Positions 1 to 10,190 are shown, counted from the stretch's first letter. The stretch is DNA of 64,000 nucleotides from Alphaproteobacteria bacterium (GCA_024227565.1 JAAEUE010000399.1:44384-108383), one strand, 5' to 3'. The notes: generated from the sequence alone by a model not told the origin. Numbers and translations are program-made.

Positions 1-1137
<1,137 letters not shown>

Positions 1138-1287
1138 GATTCCGGTGTCCCTATACCCTAATTAAGCGTCGGCTTACGTCAAACAACATGCCCTGACAAG
1201 CCTGAGCCGAACACAGGCTTAAGATAGGCAGTGCAGACGCCATTGCCAAGGCGTTGACGCAATTATGATGCCAATGTGACGCAAATA

Positions 1288-2592
1288 TTAGCTGGTTTTG
1301 CGGCAGATCAGTTGCGAATTTGTAAAACGGGCTGAAAACTGCCGATTTTCAATGGTCTCCGGCGACACGTAGGCGATGGATGGAACGGCGATAATTTGTT
1401 GTCCCCGGCGGATGGCCGGCAAGGTTTGCCCCACAAAGGCCGGCAGGTCCGGCCGTTCTGCTTTTAGGTCTGCCCAGCCCTCTTTTGCCAACGGGCCAAC
1501 CTGGAGTTCTGGGCCTTGGCCTTTTGCAGCAATCTGGAAGCGGCCGTCCCACATCAGCCTTTCACCGCCGGACAGGTTCACCCGGCGCTCGGTAATGCGT
1601 CCCAGTTCCCTGGCCACCAAGACGTGCTCGCCGCGCAGGACCAGACGGCACCCGCCCAGCGTGGTGGCGTCCGGTGTTCCAGTTCGCACCCAATCCAGCA
1701 CCCGTTCCAACGGCTCATCACTTGGCGGCCAAGCGCCCCCGCCAACCGCCTGAATGCAGCGCGAGAGAGCGCGAATGGCAAGCTCGTCGGCAGCGCCCCC
1801 AAGAGCAGCTGCGCGCAGTTGGCAAAAGCCGTATTCGGAGACATCGGCACAGGTTGCCAAAAGCTGACGGGTTGCCTGCTCCAAGGCCTCTCGCGCACGG
1901 CTCATTCGGCGTGCGGTGGCCACCAGTTTGTCGTTGCTTAGGCCCAGCGCGTTCAGAGTTTCCGCGCTGTTGCGAACTTGAATGCGCTCATACTGCTCGT
2001 CGGTGTTGCTCGGGTCTTCGATCCACGGATGCGCGGCTTGTTGAAGGCTCGCCACAAGCACATCGTGAGGCACATCAAGCAAGGGGCGCAGCAGTTGAAC
2101 GCCCGAGCGCCAGCTTTGCTTGGCCATTCCGGCCAAGCCGTCCACGCCAGAGCCGCGCTTCAGGCGCATCAGCACGGTTTCAGCCTGATCGTCCAGATTG
2201 TGAGCGGTCACCAGGTGCGCCACATCATTGGCCATGCACCAGCCGGTCATCAGCTGATAGCGCGCCTCACGGGCGGCCGCCTGGATGCCGGTTTCCGGTT
2301 TTGCCTCCTGCCAGCGCAGGGTCACATGGCGCAAACCGGCGGCCTTGGCCCAGCCGGCAACCTGTGCCGCCTCTCCTGCTGCTGCAGCACGTAAGCCGTG
2401 GTCAACACTGAGAACGGTTAGGTTTCCGCTTGGGAGAAGCCGGCTGGCTGCGAGCATGAGCGCGATAGAATCCGCACCGCCGGACACTGCCAGGGCAATG
2501 GGCACATCGCGCGGCAAGGCCGCCAGAGCTAGAACAATCTCAGATGAGGTTTCTGGCTCAACAACCGGCACGGCGGGATTCCTTTCCCGCAA
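1288..2592 (-). CDS. tilS: tRNA(Ile)-lysidine synthase TilS
   Basis: Converts the wobble cytidine of the CAU-anticodon isoleucine tRNA to lysidine, using ATP and lysine, so that AUA is read as Ile. The PP-loop signature SGGADS sits at residues 37-42, followed by the N-type ATP pyrophosphatase fold (VDHGLR, TAHNLDDQAETVLMRL) typical of the TilS core; the C-terminal ~200 residues correspond to the tRNA-binding extensions. The length of 434 aa is normal. No ATG is available near the N-terminus: the frame begins at TTG 2592, and a GTG at 2571 is an alternative. Either start overlaps the 3' end of cpoB (stop at 2558), which suggests translational coupling. A 150-bp gap separates it from ftsH. Confidence 0.95.
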   Translation of the reverse strand: MRERNPAVPVVEPETSSEIVLALAALPRDVPIALAVSGGADSIALMLAASRLLPSGNLTVLSVDHGLRAAAAGEAAQVAGWAKAAGLRHVTLRWQEAKPETGIQAAAREARYQLMTGWCMANDVAHLVTAHNLDDQAETVLMRLKRGSGVDGLAGMAKQSWRSGVQLLRPLLDVPHDVLVASLQQAAHPWIEDPSNTDEQYERIQVRNSAETLNALGLSNDKLVATARRMSRAREALEQATRQLLATCADVSEYGFCQLRAAALGGAADELAIRALSRCIQAVGGGAWPPSDEPLERVLDWVRTGTPDATTLGGCRLVLRGEHVLVARELGRITERRVNLSGGERLMWDGRFQIAAKGQGPELQVGPLAKEGWADLKAERPDLPAFVGQTLPAIRRGQQIIAVPSIAYVSPETIENRQFSARFTNSQLICRKTS

Positions 2593-3748
2593 GTTTCAGT
2601 TCTGCCTTGGCCTTCGGGAATTCAGAGCGAACTTGCGAAAACGTCGCGCAAGCCTGCTCTTTTTGGCCCATTTTGCGCAAGCTCATGCCCAGCTTCACCA
2701 GGCTGACCGGCGCCATCTGGTTTTTCTTGTAGGTCTTGTAGCCAAGCAGAAAGGCGCGTGCGGCATTTGGGTAGTCCTTGCGCGCATAGTGGGTCTCCCC
2801 AAGCCAATACTGCGCTTTGGCGGCCAGCTTGTGGCGCTTGTGCTGGGACAGGAACTGCTCAAAGCCCGCCTCTGCCGCGCCAAAGCGCCGGCCCAGCATG
2901 TTCTCGTAGGCTTGCTCATACAACAGCTCCGGCCCTGAGCCGGTTGTGAGGCTCGCCACCTGGTCACCGTCCAAAGTGCGCTTTTCCACCACGTCGCGGG
3001 TGGACGGCAGGGTGTTGACGCTGCCACCGGTGACGGTGCCGTTGGGGCGCAGCGTAATAGTGCCCAAGGTGGTTGGCCCCGGCGCCTGGACGCGCGATGA
3101 GTTGGAGCCGTTGGTGGCCGGGGCAAGGGGCGTTGCCGTGCCTGTTACCGTAGTTCCGCCGGTGCTCGGCTGGTTCACCGCGTTGTCGGGCAACATTTCG
3201 CTCTCAAACACCAGTTCATCTTGAACCAGGTTGTCCAGAGACCCTTGGTCATACACCGTTGAACCGCCGGTGTGTGCCGTACCGCCCTGGTTCTGCAGCG
3301 GGGTCAGGGTCAATGTACCCGCCGATGAACCGTTGGTGGCAGGCGTTCCGGCGCGGCTGCCGGCATCGGCATATTTCTTCAGCTTGCCGCGCAGGCGGCC
3401 CTCGCGCGCGGCCGTCTCAAGGCGGCGCAGCCTGACTTCATTGTCTTGGCGGCTCTGCTGCAAATCGCGGGTCAGTCGTTCCATGGAGCCGAGAAGCTGG
3501 CGCACCCGATCTTCCAAACTGGAAATACGCAAGTTGAGCTGGGCAGATCCTTGCGGGTTCTGCGCCGCCGTGCCGCCTTGGTTGTAGGTTTGGCCTTGCA
3601 TGTTGCGCACCGCGGCCTCGACGCGGATGATCCGGTCATACAGCGAGTTCCACTGGGCCTGAGATTGGGCGGAGGCAGGATTGGGCACCAAAACGGCGAT
3701 CATCAAAGCGGGCAGCGCAAGATTGAAGATTGGGAAGCGAAAGTTCAT
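2558..3748 (-). CDS. cpoB: CpoB/YbgF, Tol-Pal-associated periplasmic TPR protein
   Basis: Periplasmic partner of the Tol-Pal system, which coordinates outer-membrane constriction with peptidoglycan synthesis at division. A signal peptide ends around NPASA. Next comes a predicted coiled coil (about residues 70-120, heptad-like LEDRVRQLLGSMERLTRDLQ), then a long Gly/Thr/Ser/Pro-rich linker of roughly 150 residues, and finally C-terminal TPR units (ELLYEQAYENMLGRRFGAAEAGF, LAAKAQYWLGETHYARKDYPNAARAF). At 396 aa it is longer than the ~260 aa E. coli protein because of the linker, which is common in alphaproteobacteria. The ATG at 3748 is preferred over the GTG immediately before it. The tolQRAB-pal genes that normally precede it are absent; a divergent unrelated gene follows instead. 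Confidence 0.9.
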   Translation of the reverse strand: MNFRFPIFNLALPALMIAVLVPNPASAQSQAQWNSLYDRIIRVEAAVRNMQGQTYNQGGTAAQNPQGSAQLNLRISSLEDRVRQLLGSMERLTRDLQQSRQDNEVRLRRLETAAREGRLRGKLKKYADAGSRAGTPATNGSSAGTLTLTPLQNQGGTAHTGGSTVYDQGSLDNLVQDELVFESEMLPDNAVNQPSTGGTTVTGTATPLAPATNGSNSSRVQAPGPTTLGTITLRPNGTVTGGSVNTLPSTRDVVEKRTLDGDQVASLTTGSGPELLYEQAYENMLGRRFGAAEAGFEQFLSQHKRHKLAAKAQYWLGETHYARKDYPNAARAFLLGYKTYKKNQMAPVSLVKLGMSLRKMGQKEQACATFSQVRSEFPKAKAELKLAGKESRRAGC

Positions 3749-4049
3749 CACGTTTTCTCAGCTCTTGAGATAGGACATATGGTTGACGCTGTTATACGCC
3801 TGGATAGAGATAAGCCGCAATATGGCAGGAGTATGCTTCGCCGATGGGTTAACCGGCGCCATTTGTGGCAATTGCCCTTGGGTCAGGAACCATTATCGGG
3901 TAATTGCAAACGGCAGCATCGCGGACTTTGTGGAAGTTCGGTTTTGGGGGCGACCATCATATTTTTTCCGACTTGTTCCCAAATAGATGAATACAATAGG
4001 ATTCACGGCACAACCATTCAATCGAACCGCAACGCCGAAGGACGATGCT

Positions 4050-4994
4050 ATGACCTCCGACGAACCGATGCTCTACCTGTCAGACAAGGACCTGGAATCT
4101 CTGGGCATCCAGCCTTCCGAAGTCGCAGATGCCATCGAAGCCGCGCTGATCGCCAAGGCTGAGGGACGGCTTCACACCTCGCCGAAGACAGCCATCCTGC
4201 CGGGTGACGGCCGTTACGCGATGTCCACTCTGGCGATGGGCGACGACGGATTTATCGTGGTAAAACAGGTCACGGTCTGCCCGAACAATCCGGCCAAGGG
4301 TCTTCCGGCGATCAACGGGGCAATCATGGTCCTGGACGGGCAGACCGGACTCTTGCGAGCCGTTCTGGGGGCCAACTGGATCACGGCCGTCAGAACAGCG
4401 GCGCTGTCGGCGGTGGCGGCGCGCCGTCTTGCCGATCCCGGCGCCGAAACGGTGGCCTTCGTGGGCGCCGGCGTGCAGGCCCACTCGCATCTCGCTGCCT
4501 TTTCGGACATGTTTCCCCTCAAACGCGTCCGCGTGTTCGGGCGCGGAAAAGCCAATGTTGAGAAGCTTTACCGTCGGGCGCGAGAGATGAGGCTCGACGC
4601 TAAAGCATGCGACGACGCGAAGGACGCCCTTCGGGATGCGGACCTGGTGGTGACATCGGTAACGCTGGATTACTCGATCGAGCCCTTCCTGGATGCACAA
4701 TGGCTGAAGCCGGGGGCTTTCGCCGCCATAACCGATGCCTGCATTCCGTGGATGCCGGCGAGCATGACAGCCTTCAAAACCGTTATTGTCGACGACCGCA
4801 AACAAGAGCTCGAAAGCGACAAGCCGATGCTTCCCTACGAGCGGATTACCGGCGATTTGACGGAATTGGTATCGCGCGAAGTCGGCGGCGACACACTCGA
4901 GCGGCCGGCGGCTTTTGCGTTCAGAGGGATTTCGCTGGGGGATTATGCCGCGGCGGTGCTCGCGGTTCGCCGGGCCGCGAGCCACCGTGCCTGA
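4050..4994 (+). CDS. ornithine cyclodeaminase / mu-crystallin family protein
   Basis: NAD(P)-dependent enzyme of the ornithine cyclodeaminase/mu-crystallin family, whose members include ornithine cyclodeaminase, alanine dehydrogenase, delta1-pyrroline-2-carboxylate reductase and EutC-like proteins. The Rossmann motif VAFVGAGVQAHSHL and the upstream family signature GANWITAVRTAALSAVAARRLA are clear. The frame is open from ATG 3987, but ATG 4050 (MTSDEP) has a better purine-rich site (GAAGGA) and gives 314 aa, the usual size. The neighbouring FAD oxidoreductase, ABC importer and CMD protein suggest catabolism of an amino acid or imino acid. The exact substrate cannot be told from the sequence. 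Confidence 0.85.
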   Translation: MTSDEPMLYLSDKDLESLGIQPSEVADAIEAALIAKAEGRLHTSPKTAILPGDGRYAMSTLAMGDDGFIVVKQVTVCPNNPAKGLPAINGAIMVLDGQTGLLRAVLGANWITAVRTAALSAVAARRLADPGAETVAFVGAGVQAHSHLAAFSDMFPLKRVRVFGRGKANVEKLYRRAREMRLDAKACDDAKDALRDADLVVTSVTLDYSIEPFLDAQWLKPGAFAAITDACIPWMPASMTAFKTVIVDDRKQELESDKPMLPYERITGDLTELVSREVGGDTLERPAAFAFRGISLGDYAAAVLAVRRAASHRA

Positions 4995-5101
4995 CAGACA
5001 TCAAGTCCGGCAATCATGCTCTCCGAGCGGCCCGGCTCGAGAACTGCCATTTTGGGCTCGAAGCTGCCATTGGAGCCTCTGTGAGTTATTGTGTCCTGAC
5101 C

Positions 5102-6328
5102 CTAATGGCCGGTATCGAAATGCCCGCTCGGTGCATCTCGAACCTTCCGGCGCAGGGTCTCCTCGTCATTGTCCTCAGGGCCGAACCGGCTGAGGCTGAA
5201 TGCGCTCACATCCACGCCAGGATCACCATCGGCAATCCACCTGGCCAAGGCGCGCGCCATGCCTGCAGACCGGGTTACGCCGGCTGAGCTCAGACCAGCC
5301 AGCACAAAATAGCCCGCCAGGTTGGGGGCAACATCCAAGATCGGCTCTGAATCGGGTGTGAAGGATTCCGGACCGTTCAGGAGCGTCTTCACGCCAACGT
5401 CCTTCAGCAAGGGAATTCGGTGCAGGCCTTGCTCCAGATAAGGCATGAACTGGTCCCAGTTCTCGTTGAGGAGGGCAAATTCGAACGGTTCGGGCAAATC
5501 TGCCGGGCGCACGGGCAACGCGTTACGGTCAAAACAGCCAAGCAAGAGCCCGCCAACCTCCTCGCGGCCATAGATCAAACCGTCCGGATCGCGCCAGGTG
5601 GGCATCCCAGGGTACACCCCCTCCATGCTCTCGGTGAGCAGGTAGAAGTGTTCAACCGGATAAAGCGGAATGGCCACATCGTTGCGGAGCCCAAGATCGC
5701 GCGCCCACAGCCCCGTGCAGTTCACCACCACATCGCAGCCAATGTCGCCCTGGCTTGTGGAAACACCGGTCACGCGGCCGTTCTGCGTGAGCGCGTGGTT
5801 CACGCTCACCCCTTCACAAAGCCGCGCACCGCGCCCCTTGGCCTCGCGCACATAGGCTTCCACAAGGTCGTTGGGGTTGACCCGTCCATCATCGGGGCTC
5901 CAAAGAGCGCCGGCGACGTCGTCGGTGTGCATGACCGGGATCTTGTCTTTGACCACATCGGCAGCCACCTGCTCGATTGGCACGCCGCAGGCGTCCAAGG
6001 TTTTGGCGATGGTTTCAAACTCACGTAGCCTCTCTTGGGTGCGGGCGATCATCACGCGGCCGCACTTTCGCCAGCCAATGTTGTGGCGTTCGTGGAGGGC
6101 CGACAAAAGCTCAACGCCATAGCTGTATATCTGGGCGGTCTTGGGATCGGAACTCATGCGGATGATGTTGCCTGCAGAGTGCCAGGTGGTTCCGCAAGCC
6201 AACTGGCCGCGCTCCAGGATGACCACATCGGTGCAACCGGCGTCCGCCAGATGCCAGGCAACGCTGGCACCGATCACACCGCCCCCCATGATGACGATCG
6301 ATGTTTGCTTTGGAATGTCTTGAGCCAT
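5102..6328 (-). CDS. FAD-dependent amine oxidoreductase (DAO family, dimethylglycine/sarcosine dehydrogenase-like)
   Basis: DAO-superfamily flavoenzyme likely to oxidise a secondary or tertiary amine or an amino acid. The FAD dinucleotide motif IVIMGGGVIGASVAWHLADAG is at the N-terminus, followed by CGTTWHSAG, the segment that carries the flavin-linked His in dimethylglycine/sarcosine dehydrogenases, and NGPESFTPDSEPILD near the C-terminus. The protein (about 408 aa) stops where the folate-binding GCV_T half of full-length dimethylglycine dehydrogenases would begin, so it is a single-domain version. The ATG at 6328 (MAQDIP) is preferred to one five codons upstream. It reads in the same direction as the downstream-located CMD gene and ABC transporter and is probably part of the same pathway. 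Confidence 0.85.
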   Translation of the reverse strand: MAQDIPKQTSIVIMGGGVIGASVAWHLADAGCTDVVILERGQLACGTTWHSAGNIIRMSSDPKTAQIYSYGVELLSALHERHNIGWRKCGRVMIARTQERLREFETIAKTLDACGVPIEQVAADVVKDKIPVMHTDDVAGALWSPDDGRVNPNDLVEAYVREAKGRGARLCEGVSVNHALTQNGRVTGVSTSQGDIGCDVVVNCTGLWARDLGLRNDVAIPLYPVEHFYLLTESMEGVYPGMPTWRDPDGLIYGREEVGGLLLGCFDRNALPVRPADLPEPFEFALLNENWDQFMPYLEQGLHRIPLLKDVGVKTLLNGPESFTPDSEPILDVAPNLAGYFVLAGLSSAGVTRSAGMARALARWIADGDPGVDVSAFSLSRFGPEDNDEETLRRKVRDAPSGHFDTGH

Positions 6329-6383
6329 TGACGCGGTCCTCAAAGATGGGAGTGCTGCAGCCTAACAGTGCGCCGAGCTGGCT

Positions 6384-6965
6384 TTACTCAGTGTTCTTGT
6401 AGTATCCGACAACATCACCATCGGTGGTGACCCCGAGGCCGTTCAGGCAGCGGTTGACGTAGTTGAAGTAGCCGATGATCTGGTTGGCCTCCAGAACCTG
6501 GCCATCGTCGACGCCTTCCGCCTTCAAGGCCTCAACATCGGCCTGTGCCATGGCGCCGGGGTTCAAGGTGAGCTTTTCAGCGTAGATCAGGAAGGCGAGC
6601 TCGGCGCCATCGAAGGCCTCATGGGGGCGCTTGGCGTGCAGGGCCTTTTCGATTTGATCTGCCCGTGCATCATCGCCGATCAGATGGCGGGCGTTGGCCC
6701 AGTGATTGGCCAGCGAATAAGGGCAATCGTTCAGGATCGAAACATAGGAGCTGATGGTTTCCTGCAGCCACATGGGGATGGTGTTGGCGTCGTCGTGTAG
6801 TGCGGCCCGGTATAAGATCACATGGCCGCGCATGGTGTTTGGGCGCAAGGAATGCACGCGCATCACGTTGTCCACCGTGCCGTGCGGCGTCCGGGCGAGC
6901 TTCAGCACGCCCAGCAGGTCCTCATCTGCCTCATCATCGGAAATCATCTCGATCCATGCCGCCAT
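6384..6965 (-). CDS. AhpD/carboxymuconolactone decarboxylase-fold protein, single-cysteine variant
   Basis: All-helical AhpD-like protein of the uncharacterised peroxidase-related group. The segment QETISSYVSILNDCPYSLANHWANA aligns with the AhpD core E-x(n)-C-x2-C-x3-H, but the second cysteine is Ser (CPYS) while the final His is kept, so a classical Cys-Cys redox pair is missing. The start at ATG 6965 (MAAWIEM) is chosen because GGAGGG lies 7 bases upstream; the longer frame from 6992 would overlap the upstream permease gene. At 193 aa it has the family size. Its position just after an ABC permease suggests a role in the same catabolic unit, but its reaction is unknown. Confidence 0.75.
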   Translation of the reverse strand: MAAWIEMISDDEADEDLLGVLKLARTPHGTVDNVMRVHSLRPNTMRGHVILYRAALHDDANTIPMWLQETISSYVSILNDCPYSLANHWANARHLIGDDARADQIEKALHAKRPHEAFDGAELAFLIYAEKLTLNPGAMAQADVEALKAEGVDDGQVLEANQIIGYFNYVNRCLNGLGVTTDGDVVGYYKNTE

Positions 6966-6978
6966 GGCCGACCCTCCG

Positions 6979-7719
6979 TTAGTTGCGCTCATCGGTCTGC
7001 ATCCGGCGTTCCAGCCACCGCACTGCGGCTGAGACGATCAGAATGAGCGCGAGATATTCCAGAACCAGCACGGTGTAGACCTCCAGCGGCCGGTACTCGG
7101 TGACCACCAGCTCGTTGGCTTTGCGGGTGAGCTCCTGCATGCCGATGACCGAGACCAGCGAGGACATTTTCAGCATGTAAACCAGCTGATTGCCCAACGC
7201 CGGCAGGATGCGCCGGATGGCCTGGGGCAGGATCACAAACCGCATGGTGTCGGGGTAGCTGAGGGAGACGGAGTGCGCCGCCTCATATTGCCCTTTGTTG
7301 ATGGATTGGATGCCAGCCCGGAAGATTTCCGCCTGAAAGGCGCTGTCGGACAGCGCCAGCGCGATGACACCGGCCCAGAACACGCTGATGGTGAGGCTCG
7401 TGAGCTGGGGCAAGCCGTAATAGACCCACAAAATCAGAACCAGAATGGGAACGGCGCGGACCAGCTCGACGTAGACCCTGTTGAAGCTGCGCAAATAGCG
7501 GTTATCCGAAAGGCCCGGCAGGGCCACCAGGAGCCCGGTGACCACGGAAATCGAAATGGCAGTGAGCGACAGCAAGACCGTGTAGTAGAGCCCGCTCAGC
7601 AAGAACTGGAGGTTGGTCATGCCCGTCGGTGAAGCCGGATTGACCACATACCAACCCCATTGGGCCGAACAGCCAGACAGAAGCGATGCAAATCCAAGCA
7701 ATATGAGCGGTCTTTTCAT
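6979..7719 (-). CDS. polar amino acid ABC transporter permease with lipobox-like N-terminus
   Basis: Inner-membrane permease of the polar amino acid uptake (His/Glu/Gln) family. It has five hydrophobic segments and the EAA loop (AHSVSLSYPDTMRFVILPQAIRRILPALGNQ) that docks on the ATPase. The N-terminus (MKRPLILLGFASLLSGCSAQWGW) reads like a lipoprotein signal, with LSGC as lipobox, ahead of the usual N-terminal helix. The ATG at 7719 is preferred over a TTG 4 codons upstream because of a GAGG site. The gene starts just downstream of the ATPase gene (8-bp gap from this ATG). Only one permease gene is present, so a homodimer is likely. Confidence 0.9.
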   Translation of the reverse strand: MKRPLILLGFASLLSGCSAQWGWYVVNPASPTGMTNLQFLLSGLYYTVLLSLTAISISVVTGLLVALPGLSDNRYLRSFNRVYVELVRAVPILVLILWVYYGLPQLTSLTISVFWAGVIALALSDSAFQAEIFRAGIQSINKGQYEAAHSVSLSYPDTMRFVILPQAIRRILPALGNQLVYMLKMSSLVSVIGMQELTRKANELVVTEYRPLEVYTVLVLEYLALILIVSAAVRWLERRMQTDERN

Positions 7720-7727
7720 GGCACGCC

Positions 7728-8480
7728 TCAATGATGCAGGATCTTTTGCAGAAAATCCTGGCAGCGCTGGCTTTCCGGCGTGCTGAAGAATTTTTCCGGC
7801 GGCGACATTTCAACGATTTCCCCGTGATCCATAAACACCATTTTGTCGGCCACCCGCCGGGCAAAACCCATCTCGTGGGTGACGCAAATCATGGTCATGC
7901 CGCTGGCGGCGAGCTCGGCCATCACCTCAAGCACCTCGTTGATCATTTCCGGATCAAGCGCCGAGGTGGGCTCGTCAAACAGCATGATCTGCGGTTCCAT
8001 GCATAACGAACGGGCGATCGCCACCCGCTGCTGCTGACCGCCGGAAAGCTGGCGCGGGTATTTCTCGGCCTGCTCGGGGATGCGCACCCGCTCCAGATAG
8101 CGCATGGCCAGTTCTGCCGCTTCGGTTTTGCCCGTGTTGCGGGCCCGTACCGGCCCAAGGGTCAGGTTCTCCAAAACAGTGAGATGGGGAAACAGATTGA
8201 ACTGCTGAAACACCATCCCAACCTTGGCGCGGATTGCGTTGAGGCTTTCGCGGCTGTCGCTCAAGGTTACGCCGTCTACGATGATTGAGCCGGATTCATG
8301 CTTCTCCAACCGGTTGATGCACCTGATAAGCGTTGACTTTCCCGAGCCTGACGGGCCGCAGACCACCACACGGTCTCCGCTGTTCACATTTAGCGAAACA
8401 TCCTTCAACGCCTGAAAGCTGCCAAAAAACTTGGACACGCCTTCCATGCGGATGACCGGCTGCGCGCTCGTCGAGATCAT
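7728..8480 (-). CDS. polar amino acid ABC transporter ATP-binding protein (GlnQ/HisP-like)
   Basis: Cytoplasmic ATPase that energises the amino acid importer formed with the adjacent permease and the divergent binding protein. Walker A (CGPSGSGKSTLIR), the Q-loop (GMVFQQFNLFPHLTVLENL), signature LSGGQQQRVAIARSL, Walker B IMLFDEPTSALD and the H-loop (ICVTHEMGFA) are all intact. The 250-aa length is normal for the family. The ATG at 8480 is preceded by a strong GGGAGGGC ribosome-binding site. It is the only polar amino acid ATPase in the window and might also serve the ATPase-less importer at 24415-26828, though this is only a suggestion. Confidence 0.95.
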   Translation of the reverse strand: MISTSAQPVIRMEGVSKFFGSFQALKDVSLNVNSGDRVVVCGPSGSGKSTLIRCINRLEKHESGSIIVDGVTLSDSRESLNAIRAKVGMVFQQFNLFPHLTVLENLTLGPVRARNTGKTEAAELAMRYLERVRIPEQAEKYPRQLSGGQQQRVAIARSLCMEPQIMLFDEPTSALDPEMINEVLEVMAELAASGMTMICVTHEMGFARRVADKMVFMDHGEIVEMSPPEKFFSTPESQRCQDFLQKILHH

Positions 8481-8608
8481 CTGCCCTCCCCTTCATTTGC
8501 CGCAACACCTCACCATGCCTTTCGTGGGCTTTGCAACACATCTCTTTGCTTGCAACTTAATGGGTGAACCGCGAAGATGCCGCCAAAGAGATATCAGGGA
8601 GAAAGTCT

Positions 8609-9385
8609 ATGAAACTCATCAAAATTCTATCCGCCGTGCTGTTCTTGATTGCAGCGGCCGGCGCGGCGCAGGCCCAATCTGCGTTGAGCGACATTCTGAA
8701 CGGCGGGGTGTTGAAGGTTGGAACCACCGGGGACTGGAACCCCATGACCATGAAGGACATCACCACCAACTCCTATAAGGGCTACGACATCGACGTGATG
8801 ACCGAGCTTGCCAAGGACCTTGGGGTGAAGGTGGAGTTCGTGCCCACAGATTGGAAAACCCTGGTGAGCGGTGTCACCTCCGGCAAATATCACATGACCG
8901 GGTCTGCCTCAGTGTCGCCGGCCCGGGCCAAGGCCACGGGCTATTCCACCAGTTACTTCTCGCTCGCCACGGTTCCGCTGATCTTGGCCAAAAACAAAGA
9001 CAAATTCAAAGACTGGGCCGACATGGACAAGGCTGAAGTAACCGTTGCAGCAACTCTGGGCACCACCCAGGAAAAGCAGGTGAAACAGTTTTTCCCGAAC
9101 GCCAGCCACAAGATCGTGGAGGCCCCGGCCCGCGATTTTCAGGAGGTTTTGGCGGGGCGTGCGGATGCACACATCACCTCAAACGTGGAAGCTCACAAGC
9201 TGGTGGCCAAATATCCGCAAATGATGATTGTGCCCGTGTCTGCCCCGAAAGCGCCCACGCCAATCGCCATGCTTTTGCCTCAGGCCGACCAGGTTTGGAT
9301 CAACTATGTGAACACATGGATTGCGCTGAAGCGCGAGCGTAGGTTCTTCGACACACTGGGCAAGAAATGGCAATTGTCCAACTGA
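8609..9385 (+). CDS. amino acid ABC transporter substrate-binding protein
   Basis: Periplasmic binding protein (bacterial SBP family 3). A signal peptide (MKLIKILSAVLFLIAAAGAAQA) precedes a mature domain beginning GGVLKVGTTGDWNPMTMKD, with the typical YDIDVMTELAKDLGVKVEFV segment. The variant with STSYF and AHITSNVEAH resembles the cyclohexadienyl-dehydratase-like subgroup, so an enzymatic role cannot be fully excluded. ATG 8609 follows the site AGGGAG; a longer frame from 8564 lacks a signal peptide at its start. The gene is transcribed away from the ATPase/permease genes, with a 128-bp shared upstream region. 258 aa. Confidence 0.88.
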   Translation: MKLIKILSAVLFLIAAAGAAQAQSALSDILNGGVLKVGTTGDWNPMTMKDITTNSYKGYDIDVMTELAKDLGVKVEFVPTDWKTLVSGVTSGKYHMTGSASVSPARAKATGYSTSYFSLATVPLILAKNKDKFKDWADMDKAEVTVAATLGTTQEKQVKQFFPNASHKIVEAPARDFQEVLAGRADAHITSNVEAHKLVAKYPQMMIVPVSAPKAPTPIAMLLPQADQVWINYVNTWIALKRERRFFDTLGKKWQLSN

Positions 9386-9392
9386 CCTTGCC

Positions 9393-10043
9393 ATGCTGAA
9401 AATCTATTCCATTCCGCCCAGCTTGTACTCAGCGAAGCTGCGCATCCTGCTGCGTCACAAGGGGTTGGAATGGAACGAGGTCTTGCCGCCGGGCGGGTAC
9501 GGCTCTGACGAGTACAAGCAGATCGTGCCAACCGGCAACATCCCCGCATTGGTTGACGGCAGCCTTCTGCTGGCCGACACCGAAGCAATCGCGGAATATC
9601 TGAACGAAAAATACCCCGATCCGCCCATGTTGCCCTCAGACCTGGCGCAGCGGGCACAGGCGCGCCAACTTTCGCGCTTTCACGACACAAGGTTGGAGCC
9701 AGAGCTTCGCAAGCTGTTCGCTCACGTGAGCCCGGAAACACAAGACCCTGCGCTGAACGCAACACAGTGCGCGGCCATAAACGCCAAACTGGTCCAGATC
9801 GCCGCGGTTTTGCCTGCACGTGTGAGCGCCTTTGGGTCAATGCTGACATTGGGCGATTGCGGCTTTCCAATATCGCAGGTTTGGATCGACGCGCTGGCCG
9901 GAGCATTGGGCATGGATATTCATTGGCCGAACGTGTTCAAGGATTACCTGAGTGCCCTGCACGAACACGTGGCCGTTCAGACCGAACTGGCCGACTACAG
10001 GCCAAAAATTGCAGATTGGGTGGCGTCGAAAGCTGCAGCATGA
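9393..10043 (+). CDS. glutathione S-transferase family protein
   Basis: Two-domain GST-fold protein of 216 aa. The N-terminal thioredoxin-like domain (LKIYSIPPSLYSAKLRILLRHKGLEW) contains the conserved cis-Pro/acid pair in TGNIPALVDG and LADTEAIAEYLNEKYPD, where Glu-Ala follows the usual glutathione-contacting position. The C-terminal half is helical with a conserved LTLGDCGFPISQVWIDAL segment corresponding to the GST N-capping/hydrophobic staple region. It begins 7 bases after the binding-protein gene and is very probably co-transcribed with it, which suggests a detoxifying or maleylacetoacetate-type role in the same catabolic unit. The substrate is unknown. Confidence 0.85.
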   Translation: MLKIYSIPPSLYSAKLRILLRHKGLEWNEVLPPGGYGSDEYKQIVPTGNIPALVDGSLLLADTEAIAEYLNEKYPDPPMLPSDLAQRAQARQLSRFHDTRLEPELRKLFAHVSPETQDPALNATQCAAINAKLVQIAAVLPARVSAFGSMLTLGDCGFPISQVWIDALAGALGMDIHWPNVFKDYLSALHEHVAVQTELADYRPKIADWVASKAAA

Positions 10044-10190
10044 GCCGTGACCTCGTAGGCGTGAGCACAAATTGCTAAATGCTGAAACGATAACGTAAGT
10101 TTTCCTTCACCTTTACCTGTCTTTAATTATCCCCAAGCAATGCGTTGATGATTGATCGCGCCCGGACGCGGCCACTCTGAGGGATGAAAA

